DNA of 64,000 nt from Hassallia sp050875635 (GTDB lineage: Bacteria > Cyanobacteriota > Cyanobacteriia > Cyanobacteriales > Nostocaceae). This document shows positions 7,336 to 15,840 of this stretch, in pieces; the first letter of the stretch is position 1; each line of letters begins with the position of its first letter. The stretch spans positions 62,001-126,000 of the forward strand of contig NZ_JBPAOH010000004.1 of assembly GCF_050875635.1 (NCBI RefSeq), written 5' to 3'. A program made the translations under genes and the position numbers. Under the pieces are notes generated by a model that saw nothing but the letters and a program-made list of their open reading frames with translations, made no database searches and was not told the origin of the DNA.

Positions 7336-7986
7336 CTAAGATATAGTGTGCAATAATCCGTGAATTGAGAAAGCCTGAATAATCAGGATGAGTGAGACAA
7401 TTTTCGGAGTATCATTTAATCCTCTGGCAAAACTGACAACACCAGCACTGATATAATGACAAATGTCAATAATTTTCTGGTTTTTTGTCAAGTTGGATTT
7501 GTGGTAGATATAGTTAAATAAGCTGTAAATTCCTGCTCCTAAAGCAATGGCAATGATGGGACTTAGCAAGAGGGGTAAAACAAAGGAATTTCCCAAAGCT
7601 GTAAAATTAACTTTCGTGCCGATCGCCAACTTACCCGCACCAACCAGCGCACCTGTTAAACTGTGAGTTGTAGAAATAGGAAATCCAGCTACAGTAGCGA
7701 TAATCACAGTTAAACCGCCAGCGATCGCTACTGCTAAATGAAAGTCAGTTGCGTTAGCGATCGCATCTGGAACCAGTCCTTTCCCAGAAAAGCTTTTAAT
7801 TAATGCTTCCGCAAGAAAAATCGAAACTACCGAACCCGCAAAAGTTGTAATCGTTGCTAACCAAATTGCTGTTTTGTAACTCGCTGTTTGGCTACCAAAT
7901 AATGTTGCTACACCTTTGAAGTTGTCATTTGCTCCATTGGAATAAGCTAAAAAAAGCGTAACTACAAACAATGCCCCTAATAACAT
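7336..7986 (-). CDS. PiT-family inorganic phosphate transporter, C-terminally shortened
   Basis: PiT permeases move phosphate (and by mimicry arsenate) with a cation. The first family signature SNGANDNFKGVATLFG is at residues 16-31 and AGFPISTTHSLTGALVGAG near 100-118. The second half signature begins (SFARGLNDTPKIVSL) but the protein ends 20 residues later at residue 216, whereas relatives continue with about 100 more residues including a second PVSTTHV block. The stop lies next to a dispersed palindrome, which suggests truncation. It sits between arsM and arsS (13 bp after arsM), so the intact form probably served arsenic or phosphate movement in arsenosugar synthesis. Whether the short form works is unknown. 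Confidence 0.75.
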   Translation of the reverse strand: MLLGALFVVTLFLAYSNGANDNFKGVATLFGSQTASYKTAIWLATITTFAGSVVSIFLAEALIKSFSGKGLVPDAIANATDFHLAVAIAGGLTVIIATVAGFPISTTHSLTGALVGAGKLAIGTKVNFTALGNSFVLPLLLSPIIAIALGAGIYSLFNYIYHKSNLTKNQKIIDICHYISAGVVSFARGLNDTPKIVSLILIIQAFSIHGLLHTIS

Positions 7987-7999
7987 TTCTTATCACTTT

Positions 8000-8968
8000 T
8001 TAACAACAACCGCCACCGTCATAATACCATGTAGAGTCAGTGATTATTATCTCTTTTGGCTTGAAATCGCCAAGTTTTGCGGCTGTTTTATCACACACTG
8101 CCGCTGGAACTCCACGTTGCAGAATATGTCCGGCTGAATCGTCAAAAATTTCTTCTGCACCTGCGTAAATTGCTGTTTTACCTGTAAAAATGCAAGCACC
8201 ATCTTCGGGAATCGGAACTTTGAAAGAGACAGAATCCAGACTTTCTAAAAGTAAATTATCTTCTAAATTATAAGTTTGAGAATCTAGAAGACGATAAGGA
8301 CGACGGGCACGAATTTCAACTTGACCAAAACCAGCATTGATGATACGTTGAGTATACTCTTCATAAGTGAGTGCGCCTGATAAACACATCGCTCGTAACC
8401 GCTCATCTTGTTGTAAATGAAACGGAATTGGAGAAGTAGCGATCGGGTCACTCATCTGCAAGCGTCCACCTGGTTTTAATACTCGATATGCTTCTTTTAA
8501 AGCACGAGTTAAATCTTCTGGTTCAAAGATATTAAAAAGGCAATTTTGCGCTACTACATCGATAGAAGCATCATCAACTGGTAAGTTAAAAGCATCACCT
8601 TCGCGAATTTCTACAAAGCTGGTATTAAACCAAGAATTTTCTTTTGCGGCAATTTCTAAATTCCGTGTAGCAGCTTCACGCATCGCTGCAACCGGATCGA
8701 CTGCAATTACAGCACTTTGACGACGCGAAAAATAAGCAAATTGCAATGCTTCTAACCCACCACCAACCCCAACATACAATACTGTAGGTTGGTTTGCGAG
8801 TTCCGCAGCGTGAACCGTAGTACCGCAACCATAGTTCATTTCCTGCATTTGTGAGGGAATATGCAATCCTGGCAACTGCAAGGATGAACTTTGGACGCAA
8901 CAAAGTCCAACTTGCGGTGTTTGCGCGACTTCGCTGTAAAATTGCGCTGCTGCTTCTAAATAGGTCAT
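8000..8968 (-). CDS. arsM: Arsenosugar biosynthesis arsenite methyltransferase ArsM
   Basis: ArsM methylates trivalent arsenic with S-adenosylmethionine in the cytoplasm. VLYVGVGGGLEALQ (about 64-77) is the SAM-binding motif I, IAVDPVAAM motif II, and VLKPGGRLQMSDP the post-I strand. Candidate arsenic-binding cysteines are Cys23/24 (GLCCV), Cys48 (NYGCG) and Cys195 (RAMCLSGAL); the C-terminus closes with GGGCC. The 322-residue size and C-terminal extension match the arsenosugar-type ArsM rather than the short arsenite methylase. It heads the arsM-pit-arsS group. No ArsR-type regulator gene is seen beside it, so control is unclear. Confidence 0.9.
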   Translation of the reverse strand: MTYLEAAAQFYSEVAQTPQVGLCCVQSSSLQLPGLHIPSQMQEMNYGCGTTVHAAELANQPTVLYVGVGGGLEALQFAYFSRRQSAVIAVDPVAAMREAATRNLEIAAKENSWFNTSFVEIREGDAFNLPVDDASIDVVAQNCLFNIFEPEDLTRALKEAYRVLKPGGRLQMSDPIATSPIPFHLQQDERLRAMCLSGALTYEEYTQRIINAGFGQVEIRARRPYRLLDSQTYNLEDNLLLESLDSVSFKVPIPEDGACIFTGKTAIYAGAEEIFDDSAGHILQRGVPAAVCDKTAAKLGDFKPKEIIITDSTWYYDGGGCC

Positions 8969-9214
8969 TGTCGTTCTGAAGTTTAGAGTTCGCTTTGTGA
9001 ATAGTAATACAACTAACTTTATGTAAAATTAATTTTTGCTAAATGTATCTGGAGTTATGTGTTTTGAGATACAGTAATGGCGAGCCATACCTACGGGAAG
9101 CTACGAAGATCGCACGCCAAATTCGCTTTTTATAACCCGTAGTAAGCGAGAAGAGCGCTTCATTTGGGCACGAAGAGTGCCCACTACGAGTAGAGACGTT
9201 CCAGCGGTGGTGAA

Positions 9215-9574
9215 ATGAGTCAATTATCTGATGATGACATTTATCAAGAAGTCGGTAAAATAGTCGCCAACTTTAGAATCCTTAAATGCTATGAATGCGC
9301 TCAAGCTGTTATGCAATGGTTGGCAGAAAATAATATTGAGGGCAGAGTTATTAAAATTCAAACTGCATATGGTGAAGATTATATAATTAGTAGACGCTTA
9401 GAAAGTCAGGGAATAATCGATTCAATTACACTCAATGGGATTCATTACGGGGTAGAGGTCAAAGAAAGAGTCTTTGATAATCTCTCAACAGAAGGATTAC
9501 CTACAGAAAATTGGTTAAATGATTTTCAATGTCCCAGTGAAAAGTTTTTGATTGACTATTTGAATGAGTTGTAA
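9215..9574 (+). CDS. Papain-fold toxin domain protein (Tox-PL-2 type)
   Basis: This 119-residue protein consists of one compact domain that fits the papain-like Tox-PL-2 family found at the C-termini of polymorphic toxins and as small free proteins in cyanobacteria. The nucleophile would be Cys28 in CYECAQAVMQW, the base His77 in LNGIHYGVEV, and the third residue Asp88 in VFDN, in the right order and spacing for a papain triad. No signal peptide, secretion or repeat domain is attached. The ATG is preceded by a GGTGGTGAA stretch. The next gene, 37 bp downstream, is the likely immunity partner. The fold is a motif-based call; toxicity is inferred from family. Confidence 0.7.
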   Translation: MSQLSDDDIYQEVGKIVANFRILKCYECAQAVMQWLAENNIEGRVIKIQTAYGEDYIISRRLESQGIIDSITLNGIHYGVEVKERVFDNLSTEGLPTENWLNDFQCPSEKFLIDYLNEL

Positions 9575-9611
9575 AATAAATTAGTAACCTGGAACACTAA
9601 AGATAAGTAAT

Positions 9612-10007
9612 ATGAGTAGATTGTTAGAAATTTTACAAAAAATTAAGGCGAAACCAGGTATGTATATCGGACGTGCTTCAGTTAGCGACCTTTTTCTGTT
9701 TTTAGTAGGTTATAAAACCGCTTTAATAGAATTGAAGATTGAATCAACTGAGGAAGAAATGGATTTTTATCGTGAGTTCCAACCTTGGTTGCAACAAAAG
9801 TATCATGTATCAACTTCTAATTCTTGGGCAAAGATTATCATGCTCTATTGTGTGAATGAAAAGGAAGGGTTTGAGAGTTTCTTTAAGTTACTTGATGAGT
9901 TTTTGGCGCGGGATAAGAATGTTAATACAGCACTACATCCAATAAATAGCATAGCATTAGCAAGTACTGATGAAATATCCAAGCTTACGCAAGAGGACGC
10001 AGTTTAA
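9612..10007 (+). CDS. Hypothetical protein, candidate immunity partner
   Basis: This 131-residue, mostly helical protein has an N-terminal KIKAKPGMYIGRASVSDLFLFLVGY block. I recall similar KPGMYIG-type openings in small proteins next to toxin genes, but I cannot name the family. No signal peptide or membrane segment is present, so it is cytoplasmic. Its start follows the papain-fold toxin by 37 bp on the same strand. The size, acidity and position are what an immunity protein would show. The C-terminal 20 residues are low in pattern and may be variable. Function is inferred from context only. Confidence 0.6.
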   Translation: MSRLLEILQKIKAKPGMYIGRASVSDLFLFLVGYKTALIELKIESTEEEMDFYREFQPWLQQKYHVSTSNSWAKIIMLYCVNEKEGFESFFKLLDEFLARDKNVNTALHPINSIALASTDEISKLTQEDAV

Positions 10008-10128
10008 AAGTAAAGTAATGTTTGACAATAAAGTAATTCGCGTCTACGTTTTTTGCACATTAAACAGATAATCATAGCTAATTTAAAAATTGCTAAAACA
10101 ATATCGAGTTTGCAATGTGCTTTTGCAG

Positions 10129-10235
10129 TATAGCGTTTCTCGGTTTAATGAGGTACACCCGTAGGGGCACGGCACTGCCGTGCCCCTACAACCCGCCATA
10201 TAATTTTGTACCTCACCTGAGTGGGAATCGCTATA
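10129..10235. repeat. Nested palindromic element (TATAGCG ends, GTAGGGGC core)
   Basis: The outer ends TATAGCG (10129) and CGCTATA (to 10235) enclose GAGGTAC/GTACCTC arms and a central 29-bp palindrome (10161-10189; 14-base arms starting GTAGGGGCACGGCA around a single C). A related outer shell without that core lies at 11030-11124. It is non-coding and probably a miniature mobile or REP-like element between the candidate immunity gene and coq4. Confidence 0.75.
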
Positions 10236-10313
10236 AAACACATTGTCAGCACATAGAAACTCCTGCCTCAAAGCCGATTGCCCTATCATTAGAAGCCATC
10301 TTGCGATCGGGCT

Positions 10314-10994
10314 TTATATTAAAGGAGTGACATTTAATTCTGATCGCCAGTCTGCTAGCGGCTTTTCCCAAGCCTCTTCCCACTTCTGCCCCAGAAAGGG
10401 TTTTGCCTGATACCCCAAATCGTAGCCCTGCTGAAGGACACGTACAAGCGGGTTTAAATCGCTGTTCATCTTGATCGTATTCAGGGTTATTGCGGCAATC
10501 AACATCACTGCAAGCGGAGAGCGATTTTGCGCGAGCGTAAATGCTTGCAGCCTAATCTCCCCAATAGAATCGATACCAAATCCTGTAACGATATGCCAAA
10601 TATCATGGGTTTGTCGCATACGCAGAGTTAAATAGCTCGCGTCATCAGTTAGCTCGACTTTGCGATAAAACTCTGGATTAAGGTTGGCTGCTCGCATGTG
10701 AGAGGCATAGGCAAAGCCTAACGAATCAGATGGCAGCTTGAGTAACGCTTCTAGATTGGGAGTCGGTGCAATATATTGTTCTTCAAAAAGTTGAGAGATT
10801 TCAGGATGGGACTTGAGATAGGTAATTGCAGCAGCAGAAACTTCATGGTTGACTAACGCAGCAGCAATATCAAAAACTGCCTCGATATCTGTTCCGTCAT
10901 CGATAAAGGCAACGAAACCTTGCAGACCTTTCAGAAGTTCTGGAGTAACCGATCGACTTATATCAGCATCGATAATGGAGTCCGGTTTTGACAT
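10314..10994 (-). CDS. Coq4 family protein
   Basis: This 226-residue protein belongs to the Coq4 family, known in eukaryotes and proteobacteria as a quinone-biosynthesis factor. The diagnostic metal motif HDxxH is present as RQTHDIWHIVTGFG (about residues 128-141), followed at the usual distance by a glutamate (IGEIRLQAF). The remainder is helical with no transmembrane segment. Cyanobacteria make plastoquinone rather than ubiquinone, so its exact substrate here is uncertain. It is a single gene flanked by two related palindromic elements. The start ATG at 10994 is the first good candidate, but no strong ribosome site is visible. Confidence 0.82.
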   Translation of the reverse strand: MSKPDSIIDADISRSVTPELLKGLQGFVAFIDDGTDIEAVFDIAAALVNHEVSAAAITYLKSHPEISQLFEEQYIAPTPNLEALLKLPSDSLGFAYASHMRAANLNPEFYRKVELTDDASYLTLRMRQTHDIWHIVTGFGIDSIGEIRLQAFTLAQNRSPLAVMLIAAITLNTIKMNSDLNPLVRVLQQGYDLGYQAKPFLGQKWEEAWEKPLADWRSELNVTPLI

Positions 10995-11476
10995 CGGGAA
11001 ACCTTAGATAATCAAAATGAACAATGAATTACAGCGTTTCCTAAGCAACTAAGGTACACTCAAATCTTGTTTACCAAGGTTAGTAGCTTTGAAAACGTAG
11101 CTCACCAGGTCGGGAACCGCTATAAGAGTATTACACGCTACTTTCAATAATAAACCTCTGCCAAAAGAGATATTTTAAATAAGCATAATTAATTTTTACA
11201 GTTATATTAAACAACATTTAACTTCTGGCAATTAAATAAAAATAAAATTAAATAACATCCAATTTGTTATCTTGTTTGATAACCTCTGATAAAAATCGTA
11301 ATCTTGATATTTCTCTGAGATTTGAGCAAATAATCGACTTGCTGATAGCCATAACTGCCAATTTTTTCAGCTTGTATGTGTAAAGACTGGTCATAAGTAA
11401 GATGACCGTGATTATCAAGTTAACTAAACTTGCATACTTGTAAGTTTGTCAAAATCCTTCTGTAATGGAGTTCGGT
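10995..11476. other. Intergenic region upstream of phosphoketolase
   Basis: This stretch of 482 bp holds the divergent promoters of coq4 and xfp. It contains a TATAGCG-type palindromic element (11030-11124) and then about 340 bp of AT-rich sequence. I see no coding potential and no recognisable RNA. A GGAG ribosome site lies at 11467-11470. Confidence 0.6.
11030..11124. repeat. Second TATAGCG-type palindromic element
   Basis: It starts ACAGCGTTTCC with AAGGTAC inside and ends GGGAACCGCTATA at 11124. These ends match the shell of the element at 10129-10235 in inverted orientation. It lacks the 29-bp core. Confidence 0.6.
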
Positions 11477-13894
11477 ATGATCTTAGCAACCCCGACCCAA
11501 TCAAAGCCTTTAACTGATGAAGAACTGCGTAAAATCAACGCTTATTGGCTTGCAGCTAATTATCTTTCAGTTGGACAAATCTATTTACTAGACAATCCAC
11601 TACTCAAAGAACCGCTGAAGCAAGAACATGTCAAACCCAGACTTCTCGGTCATTGGGGGACAACTCCGGGTCTTAACTTTATTTACGTTCACCTGAACCG
11701 AGTTATCAAAAAAAATGACCTGAACACAATATATATTGCAGGTCCCGGTCACGGTGGTCCTGGATTGGTCGCTAACACTTACCTCGAAGGCACTTACAGC
11801 GAATATTACCCGAATATTTCCCCAGATGCCGAGGGAATGAAGAAACTCTTCAAACAGTTTTCTTTTCCTGGTGGTATTCCCAGTCACGTTGCACCAGAAA
11901 CTCCGGGTTCGATTCACGAAGGTGGTGAACTCGGCTATTCTCTATCCCATGCTTACGGTGCAGCTTTTGATAATCCTGACTTGATTGTTGCTTGCGTGAT
12001 TGGCGATGGTGAAGCGGAAACTGGACCTTTAGCAGGTAGCTGGCACTCGAACAAGTTTCTCAACCCGGTGCATGATGGTGCTGTACTGCCAATTTTACAC
12101 CTAAACGGTTACAAAATTGCTAACCCAACAGTGCTGGCACGAATCAGCCATGAAGAGTTAGAAAGTTTATTTGTCGGTTACGGCTATAAACCTTACTTTG
12201 TCGAAGGTTCCGACCCGGAAATTGTACATCAATTGATGGCGGCAACGCTGGATACTGTGATTCGGGAAATCAAAGAGATTCAAGAAGATGCCCGAAACAA
12301 TAATAATCCTTCACGATCGCCTTTTCCGATGATTATCCTGAGAACTCCTAAAGGTTGGACTGGACCAAAAGAGGTTGACGGCAAAAAGACAGAAAACTTT
12401 TGGCGATCGCATCAAGTTCCTTTTGGAGAAATCGCATCCAAACCAGAACACCTCAAACTCCTGGAACAGTGGATGCGAAGTTACAAACCAGAAGAACTCT
12501 TCGATAATAATGGTACACTAATTCCGGAATTAGCCGAACTCGCCCCCACAGGTCAGCGTCGCATGGGAGATAATCCCCACGCTAACGGTGGTCTTTTGCT
12601 GCGCGATTTAAAAATGCCTGACTTCCGCAATTACGCTGTTGAAGTTGACAAACCGGGCGCGGTTGTTGCCGAAGCTACCAAGGTAATGGGGAAATTACTG
12701 CGGGATGTGATGAAACTAAACTCCGAACGCCGCAACTTTCGCATCGTTGGACCCGATGAAACTCAATCGAATCGGCTGGACGCTGTATTTGAAGTTACAG
12801 CCAGAACTTGGGATGCCGAAATACTCCCAGAAGACGAAAATCTATCCCCCGATGGACGAGTGATGGAAATTTTGAGCGAACATACTTGTGAAGGTTGGTT
12901 AGAAGGATACCTCCTCACCGGTCGTCACGGTTTCTTCTCCTGCTATGAAGCGTTTATCCACATAGTTGACTCGATGTTCAACCAACACGCAAAATGGTTG
13001 AAAACTACTCGTCACATTCCTTGGCGCCGACCGATCGCTTCTCTCAACTATCTTTTAACTTCCCACGTTTGGCGACAAGACCACAACGGCTTTTCTCACC
13101 AAGACCCAGGTTTTATCGATCATGTGGTGAACAAAAAATCTGAAGTCATTCGGGTTTATTTACCCCCCGATGCCAACACGCTGCTATCAGTCACAGACCA
13201 CTGTTTGCGAAGCCGCAATTATGTCAACGTCATCGTCGCTGGCAAACAACCCGCGTTGCAGTATCTTGATATGGAAACTGCAATTAAGCATTGTACCTTT
13301 GGTATCGGCATTTGGGAATGGGCAAGCAATGACAAAGGCTTTGAACCGGATGTGGTGATGGCTTGTGCGGGAGACATCCCGACGCTGGAAACTTTAGCGG
13401 CAGTAGATATTCTCCGTCAGAACTTCCCCGACTTGAAGGTGCGCGTGGTCAACGTGGTAGACTTGATGACACTACAACCAACAAGCGAACATCCGCACGG
13501 GTTGAGCGATAAAGACTTCGACACTCTCTTTACTACTGACAAACCTGTAATTTTCGCCTTTCATGGCTACCCTTGGTTAATTCATCGCCTCACTTATCGC
13601 CGCACAAACCATGATAACTTTCATGTGCGCGGTTATAAAGAAGAGGGAACGACTACCACACCGTTTGATATGGTCGTTCTCAACGAGTTAGACCGCTTTA
13701 GTTTAGTGGATGATGTGATTGACAGAGTGCCAAAACTAGGGTATAAAGCTGCTTATGTCAAGCAGATGATGCACGACAAGCTGATTGAACATAAGCATTA
13801 CATTACTCAACATGGCGAAGATATGCCAGAAATTCTCCACTGGAAATGGCAGGACTCAGGTAAGAACACTGAAGTCGGTCACGAGGGGAGTTAA
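11477..13894 (+). CDS. xfp: Phosphoketolase (xylulose-5-phosphate/fructose-6-phosphate)
   Basis: This thiamine-diphosphate enzyme splits xylulose-5-P or fructose-6-P to acetyl-phosphate plus glyceraldehyde-3-P or erythrose-4-P. The N-terminal family blocks are clear: GHWGTTPGLNFIYVHLNR, GPGHGGPGLVAN, and GDGEAETGPLAGSWHSNKFLNP (the ThDP-binding region). Later SHVWRQDHNGFSHQDPGFIDHV and AGDIPTLETLAA match the C-terminal domains. The start is put at ATG 11477, six bases after GGAG, giving 805 residues; an ATG at 11465 overlaps that site. It heads the carbon cluster, whose ackA at 21531 would convert the acetyl-phosphate product to ATP and acetate. Confidence 0.95.
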   Translation: MILATPTQSKPLTDEELRKINAYWLAANYLSVGQIYLLDNPLLKEPLKQEHVKPRLLGHWGTTPGLNFIYVHLNRVIKKNDLNTIYIAGPGHGGPGLVANTYLEGTYSEYYPNISPDAEGMKKLFKQFSFPGGIPSHVAPETPGSIHEGGELGYSLSHAYGAAFDNPDLIVACVIGDGEAETGPLAGSWHSNKFLNPVHDGAVLPILHLNGYKIANPTVLARISHEELESLFVGYGYKPYFVEGSDPEIVHQLMAATLDTVIREIKEIQEDARNNNNPSRSPFPMIILRTPKGWTGPKEVDGKKTENFWRSHQVPFGEIASKPEHLKLLEQWMRSYKPEELFDNNGTLIPELAELAPTGQRRMGDNPHANGGLLLRDLKMPDFRNYAVEVDKPGAVVAEATKVMGKLLRDVMKLNSERRNFRIVGPDETQSNRLDAVFEVTARTWDAEILPEDENLSPDGRVMEILSEHTCEGWLEGYLLTGRHGFFSCYEAFIHIVDSMFNQHAKWLKTTRHIPWRRPIASLNYLLTSHVWRQDHNGFSHQDPGFIDHVVNKKSEVIRVYLPPDANTLLSVTDHCLRSRNYVNVIVAGKQPALQYLDMETAIKHCTFGIGIWEWASNDKGFEPDVVMACAGDIPTLETLAAVDILRQNFPDLKVRVVNVVDLMTLQPTSEHPHGLSDKDFDTLFTTDKPVIFAFHGYPWLIHRLTYRRTNHDNFHVRGYKEEGTTTTPFDMVVLNELDRFSLVDDVIDRVPKLGYKAAYVKQMMHDKLIEHKHYITQHGEDMPEILHWKWQDSGKNTEVGHEGS

Positions 13895-13896
13895 AC

Positions 13897-13921
13897 GTAG
13901 TAAGCACTGAAGTGCTTAAAA
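13897..13921. repeat. CGTAGTAAGCACT dispersed palindrome
   Basis: The word GTAGTAAGCACT(ga)AGTGCTTAAAA is a small palindrome directly after the xfp stop codon. A near copy lies at 59175-59198. It could double as a terminator hairpin. Confidence 0.55.
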
Positions 13922-13987
13922 CGAAATAGCGATCGCCTTCATAACTTTGGGAATACTGAAATAAGAACACCCTCAGGAGTGATAAAT

Positions 13988-14491
13988 ATGGCGAATAATC
14001 GTATCAGTGCTAGTTTTTCCCAAAAAGACCGAGAAGCAGTGATGGAGGCGATCGCTACTATCAAAGAAAAGCTGCCGTTTTTAATTGATTTGACGGCAAA
14101 TGAGCGTAAATACTTGCCGAAACTAGGTGACAAAAGTCAAGCTTTTGTAAGTAAAGCGTTAGAAGTAGCCACACAAAACCCAGATTTTCTGCCTAGGTCG
14201 TTTAATGTAAATGAAATGCGCCTAGATGTAGAATTGTTTGAGGCGTTGTATCCTGTGCTGCTATCTCTAACGCAATTGCAAGAATTGGTTGATGATACCT
14301 TGATTGCAACTGGCAGTGAAGCTTATACAGCTGCTCTTGCAGTTTACAATTATGCCAAAGCTAGCGGTGATGTAGCTGGTTTAGATACGGTGATTGATGA
14401 CTTGGGACGCAGGTTCACCCGTAAATCTCGCAAAACACAGCCGCAAACGTCGGCAGTTTACTCCCTTCCCGCTGGAAAAATACCTATTTAA
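13988..14491 (+). CDS. Conserved hypothetical helical protein
   Basis: This 167-residue protein is almost entirely alpha-helical by composition, with FSQKDREAVMEAIATIKEKLPFL at the start and EALYPVLLSLTQLQELVDDTLIATGSEAYTAAL in the middle, and a basic tail ending in SRKTQPQ. I do not recognise a named family with certainty. The start is set at ATG 13988, eight bases after AGGAG (13975-13979); a GTG at 13979 would overlap that site. It follows xfp by about 90 bp on the same strand, so it may be cotranscribed. No signal peptide or membrane segment is visible. Confidence 0.7.
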   Translation: MANNRISASFSQKDREAVMEAIATIKEKLPFLIDLTANERKYLPKLGDKSQAFVSKALEVATQNPDFLPRSFNVNEMRLDVELFEALYPVLLSLTQLQELVDDTLIATGSEAYTAALAVYNYAKASGDVAGLDTVIDDLGRRFTRKSRKTQPQTSAVYSLPAGKIPI

Positions 14492-14719
14492 CGAACCGCA
14501 AAGACGAGCCAGCGCTGTGCGGGGGTGGAGGAGTGAGGCGACTGGCGTACGAAGTACACTTTGGAAGAAGAGAAAGAAGATAGGTAATCTTGTAGCGGGA
14601 AGGGAGTAAAACAAAAACTCGGTTATTCTGCCTGAGAAGTTGAAATTTCCAGCTTTGATCTTGGATGTTTGAGTGTAGAACTCAACGTTTTGAGTTCAAA
14701 GCTTAAATTTTGGAGTTTT

Positions 14720-14929
14720 GAACATCAAGTTTCGAGTTCTGAACACGAAGTTTCGAGTTTGGAACATCAAGTTCCGAGTTCTGAACATCAAGTTTCGAGT
14801 TCAGAACATCAAGTTCCGAGTTCTGAACACGAAGTTTCGAGTTTGGAACATCAAGTTTCGAGTTCTGAACATCAACTTTCGAGTTGCGAACATCAAGTTT
14901 CGAGTTCTGAACACGAAGTTTCGAGTTCA
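14720..14929. repeat. 21-bp minisatellite, ten units
   Basis: Ten consecutive 21-base units (consensus GAACATCAAGTTTCGAGTTCT with variants such as GAACACGAAG) fill this span, and decayed units precede it from about 14676. The unit length is a multiple of three, so long spurious ORFs appear on both strands (repeating SSSEHQV or similar). A second array of the same unit length and core lies at 58907-59132. Confidence 0.9.
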
Positions 14930-14938
14930 GAGGATGTC

Positions 14939-15064
14939 TGAAGTCATGAAATATATAAAGAAACCCCTCTCTGAGACTTCGCCCCACGGGGGGAGAGGCT
15001 TTGAAGTCATAAAATATACAAATAAACCCCTCTCTGAGACTTCGCCCCACGGGGGGAGAGGCTT
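14939..15064. repeat. Two tandem 63-bp direct repeats
   Basis: Copies at 14939-15001 and 15002-15064 differ at only a few positions. Each contains CCCCTCTCTGAGACTTCG and a CCCCACGGGGGGAGAGG hairpin. They follow the minisatellite directly, and 63 equals three 21-bp units. A further CCCCCC/GGGGGG stretch follows to about 15110. No gene is evident up to 15236. Confidence 0.85.
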
Positions 15065-15236
15065 TAAAACCCCCCTTACCTCCAAGTGTTGGGGGGCAGG
15101 GGGGTTAGGTTGCTTTTGATGCATGATGTTTCATAAAATACTTCAATAGACATCCTCTTAGTGCCGCGATAAACATCCCACCCGTTACTTACACTAAAAT
15201 TTAAGTGCCTAAGAACGCAAGTGACAAGGTTAAATA

Positions 15237-15839
15237 ATGCCTTACAGCCAGTTTGATATTGAATCAATCAAAGTCAACTTTAATATTACTCTCATCGAAC
15301 GAGTCAGTAAATTTGCTGATGTGGTAGAAATTAGCTATAGCGATTATCTCGCGGAAACGCTTCGTTTTAATACACCGATCGCTTTAGCTATTAACTCAGA
15401 AAAATCCCGTTAGGAGATGATTATCGCACCAATTTTATTAGAATTAAAGCGGCTATACCCGGAAAAAGTAAGTTTATTTTCGGGTAAAGATTTTACCGTT
15501 GATATAGAAAAGGGTCTTAATGGGTTTTGTGACTTTTTGCTCGGTCGTTCTCCAGAACAGTTAATTATCACATCACCCGTTATCCCGGTGGTGTCAGCAA
15601 AAAACGAGAATATTGAAGCTGGTTTAGGACAGTGTATGGCAGAAATGATAGCCTCTTTGATATTTAACCAGCAAAAAGGAAAACAAGTTACTCAAATACT
15701 TGGTGCGGTAACTACCGGCAGTAGTTGGAAGTTTATGCAGTTAAAAGAAACAACGATAGAAGTTGATTTGAATGAATACTTTTTGAATGAAGTTGGTAAA
15801 ATTTTAGGTATTCTCAGCTTGGGATTAGAACAGAGATAG
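15237..15839 (+). pseudogene. Conserved cyanobacterial hypothetical, split by an in-frame TAG
   Basis: An ATG at 15237 opens a 58-codon segment (MPYSQFDIESIKVNF... to NSEKSR), a TAG stop lies at 15411-15413, and the same frame continues with EMIIAPILLELKRLYPEKVSLFSG to a stop at 15839. Joined, the 200-codon product matches a common cyanobacterial protein in which this junction is continuous. It includes IEAGLGQCMAEMIAS and GAVTTGSSWKFMQL blocks, which recall nuclease-fold hypotheticals. ATG 15417 has GGAG only directly before it, so re-initiation seems weak. A single nonsense change is the simplest explanation. Function is unknown. Confidence 0.78.
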
Positions 15840-15840
15840 T

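Noticed and set aside
10083..10330. ORFs across the palindromic element before coq4
   Set aside because: They are read through the GTAGGGGC palindrome in both directions and have no family resemblance.
14720..14929. Possible CRISPR array
   Set aside because: The repeats are directly adjacent with no unique spacers, the unit is only 21 bp, and there are no cas genes in the window.
14669..15119. Open frames on both strands with repeating SSSEHQV, KFRVLN or KLDVQNS patterns
   Set aside because: They are translations of the 21-bp minisatellite and the 63-bp repeats. Unit length divisible by three keeps frames open; there is no ribosome site or family.
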